A program made the position numbers and the translations under genes. A stretch of 64,000 bases of DNA from RH-AL1 sp964244495 (GTDB taxonomy: Bacteria > Pseudomonadota > Alphaproteobacteria > Rhizobiales > Beijerinckiaceae), in contig CAXTIU010000013.1 in NCBI GenBank assembly GCA_964244495.1, positions 34,636 to 98,635 on the forward strand, read 5' to 3'. The notes under the pieces were generated by a model that saw only the letters and a list, made by a program, of their open reading frames with translations, searched no databases and was not told the origin of the DNA. Positions 62,634 through 64,000 of the stretch are shown one piece after another. Position 1 is the stretch's first letter, and every line of letters begins with the position of its first letter.

Positions 62634-63815
62634 ATGTCCGGCTCGAAGTCTCAGATCCAGGTCACGCGTACTGAGACTTCGAGGAACCGGCCTTTCGGCC
62701 CCAACGTTATTGCGAAACATCTTGCGACAGTCGACGCGTTTCCCCTTGATCACGTTTTCGTTGGCGACTGCGTCGACACGCTGAACCGCCTTCCGGCGGA
62801 AAGTGTCGACCTCGTATTCGCCGACCCACCCTACAACCTCCAGCTTGCCGGCGCGCTGGCGCGTCCCGACCAGAGCGTCGTCGACGCCGTCGATGACGAA
62901 TGGGACAAGTTCGCGAGCTTCGCCGATTACGACCGATTCTCGCGGGACTGGCTCGCCGCCGTGAAACGTGTCATGAAGAAGAACGCGACCCTCTTCGTGA
63001 TCGGCTCCTACCATAATATTTACCGCGTCGGCGCCACGTTGCAGGACCAGGGCTTCTGGATCCTCAACGACATCGTGTGGCGCAAAGCGAATCCGATGCC
63101 GAATTTCCGCGGCAGGCGCTTCACCAACGCGCACGAGACGCTGATCTGGGCCTCGAAGGGCGCCGAATCCAAGGCCTACACCTTCAATTACGAAGCCCTG
63201 AAGGCAGGCAATGATGATTGCCAGGTCCGCTCCGACTGGTACTTCCCGATCTGTACCGGGGGGGAACGCTTGAGGGACGAGGACGGCCGGAAGACTCATC
63301 CCACCCAGAAGCCGGAAGCCCTGATCAGCCGCATCCTGCTCGCCGCAAGCAGGCCCGGCGATGTCGTGCTCGATCCGTTCTTCGGGTCGGGGACGACGGG
63401 CGCGGTCGCCAAGCGGTTGCGTCGCTCCTTTATCGGCATCGAGCGCGAGGCGACCTACGCGGAGGCGGCACGCGAGCGGATCGCCGCGGTGGAACCGCTG
63501 CCGGCCGGCCTCCTTCTGGAAACGCCGAGCAAGCGCGGGGAAGCGCGCGTTTCATTCGCCTCCCTGGTGGAGGCCGGCCACATCGCTCCCGGCGAAACGC
63601 TCAGCGATGAGCGCGGTCGTCACGTGGTGACGGTGCTGGCCGATGGCACGGTGTCTCTCGGACAGATTGTTGGCTCGATCCACAAGATCGGCGCCCTGAC
63701 GCAAGGACTGCCCGCGTGCAACGGGTGGACCTACTGGCATCGGCGTACGGCGAACGGTCCCGAGCCGATCGACGCGGTGCGCACCCGCTTCCGCGCAGCC
63801 TCTTCGACACCATGA
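62634..63815 (+). CDS. ccrM: Cell-cycle-regulated GANTC adenine DNA methyltransferase
   Basis: Beta-class N6-adenine methyltransferase that modifies GANTC late in the cell cycle. Catalytic motif IV is VFADPPYNLQLAG near residue 63, then DAVDDEWDKFASFADYDRF, FWILNDIVWRKANPMPNFRG, HPTQKPEALISRILL and the SAM-binding motif I DPFFGSGTTGAVAKRL. The C-terminal 110 residues are the CcrM-specific domain (ARVSFASLVEAGHIAPGETL, GSIHKIGALTQGLPACNGWT YWHRR in parts) required for DNA recognition in Caulobacter. 393 residues from the ATG at 62634; the N-terminus has about 25 residues more than Caulobacter CcrM, and an ATG at 62613 is also possible. Confidence 0.95.
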   Translation: MSGSKSQIQVTRTETSRNRPFGPNVIAKHLATVDAFPLDHVFVGDCVDTLNRLPAESVDLVFADPPYNLQLAGALARPDQSVVDAVDDEWDKFASFADYDRFSRDWLAAVKRVMKKNATLFVIGSYHNIYRVGATLQDQGFWILNDIVWRKANPMPNFRGRRFTNAHETLIWASKGAESKAYTFNYEALKAGNDDCQVRSDWYFPICTGGERLRDEDGRKTHPTQKPEALISRILLAASRPGDVVLDPFFGSGTTGAVAKRLRRSFIGIEREATYAEAARERIAAVEPLPAGLLLETPSKRGEARVSFASLVEAGHIAPGETLSDERGRHVVTVLADGTVSLGQIVGSIHKIGALTQGLPACNGWTYWHRRTANGPEPIDAVRTRFRAASSTP

Positions 63816-63945
63816 GCCAGTGCAGCCGTATCCTCGCGAGGCAGGCGCCCGAGCCATGCGGCAGCGGCCGCAAGGATCAGCTTGCCGCTGGACAAGCCGG
63901 GACCGACTTTCTATAAATCGTCTCCGCCGTCGTCCTCGACGCAGC

Positions 63946-64000
63946 GCCCAGGTAGCTCAGTTGGTAGAGCATGCGACTGAAAATCGCAGTGTCGGTGGTT
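63946..64000 (+). tRNA. tRNA-Phe (GAA), truncated by the window end
   Basis: The first 55 bases of a tRNA: acceptor start GCCCAGG, D arm AGCTCAGTTGGTAGAGC, anticodon stem-loop GCGACTGAAAATCGC giving anticodon GAA, and the beginning of the T arm (GGTGGTT). The 3' end is outside the window. Confidence 0.92.

Noticed and set aside
1..64000. CRISPR arrays, insertion sequences, prophage or restriction islands
   Set aside because: No regularly spaced repeats, transposase, integrase, terminase or capsid-type proteins were found; ccrM is an orphan cell-cycle methyltransferase and not part of a restriction system.

Overview
The window is about 64 kb of GC-rich chromosomal DNA from an alphaproteobacterium, most likely of the order Hyphomicrobiales (Rhizobiales). 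The evidence is a CcrM-type GANTC methyltransferase, a eukaryotic-type glutamine synthetase II beside a type I enzyme and PII, a class I polyhydroxyalkanoate synthase, DUF2155 and sterol-desaturase-type proteins, an ETF-ubiquinone oxidoreductase, and a GTTC-N7-GTTC LexA box. The family is not decidable by eye. I see no insertion sequence, prophage, integrase or CRISPR array. The window opens inside glmS and closes inside a tRNA-Phe gene.

Layout. 0-9 kb: glmS end, a ParA ATPase, rarA, phaC, then hom-recJ. 9.4-9.8 kb: tRNA-Cys (-) and tRNA-Asn (+). 10-18.5 kb: small membrane or secreted proteins, pyrE, a sterol-desaturase-family hydroxylase, DUF2155, a GNAT acetyltransferase, glgX, mazG and a double cold-shock protein. 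18.9-26.7 kb: a tightly packed minus-strand block rlpA-dacA-like-tmk-holB-metG-tatD-MBL hydrolase (cell wall, dTMP, replication, translation). 27-32 kb: two KpsE/Wzz-like export proteins, a two-module glycosyltransferase and xthA. 33-38.5 kb: an alcohol-dehydrogenase-like protein, dprA, plsY, an M23 peptidase and a GH25 lysozyme. 38.6-41.8 kb: a translationally coupled acyl-AMP ligase / acyl carrier protein / AlgX-like SGNH protein operon. 42-45 kb: an ABC transporter with a double permease and an ATPase. 45-46.5 kb: a decayed gene and an SDR. 46.6-51.7 kb: cysK and a nitrogen-assimilation island glnB, glnII (inverted), glnA with sigma-54-type promoter sequences. 51.8-58 kb: GT4 glycosyltransferase, another decayed gene, Sua5-type protein, DUF2945 protein, acuI-like reductase, ETF-QO. 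58-64 kb: uracil-DNA-glycosylase-like protein, a reduced GT2-like protein, a LexA box, a radical-SAM-like protein, rnhB, ccrM, tRNA-Phe.

The most unusual theme is several proteins that keep the overall sequence of a known enzyme family but have lost residues that family uses for catalysis: the DacA-like protein (SxxK serine to Ala and KTG to TTG), the MDR alcohol dehydrogenase (catalytic zinc ligands gone, structural zinc cysteines kept), the UDG-like protein (GEAPG and HPx motifs changed) and the PA0069-type radical SAM protein (two of three cluster cysteines gone). The last two flank a reduced glycosyltransferase-like gene and a LexA box. The second theme is the three-gene acyl-activation cassette at 38.6-41.8 kb, which looks like a Dlt- or alginate-type acyl transfer system without a visible membrane O-acyltransferase. 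All functional names come from reading motifs; no database search was possible.
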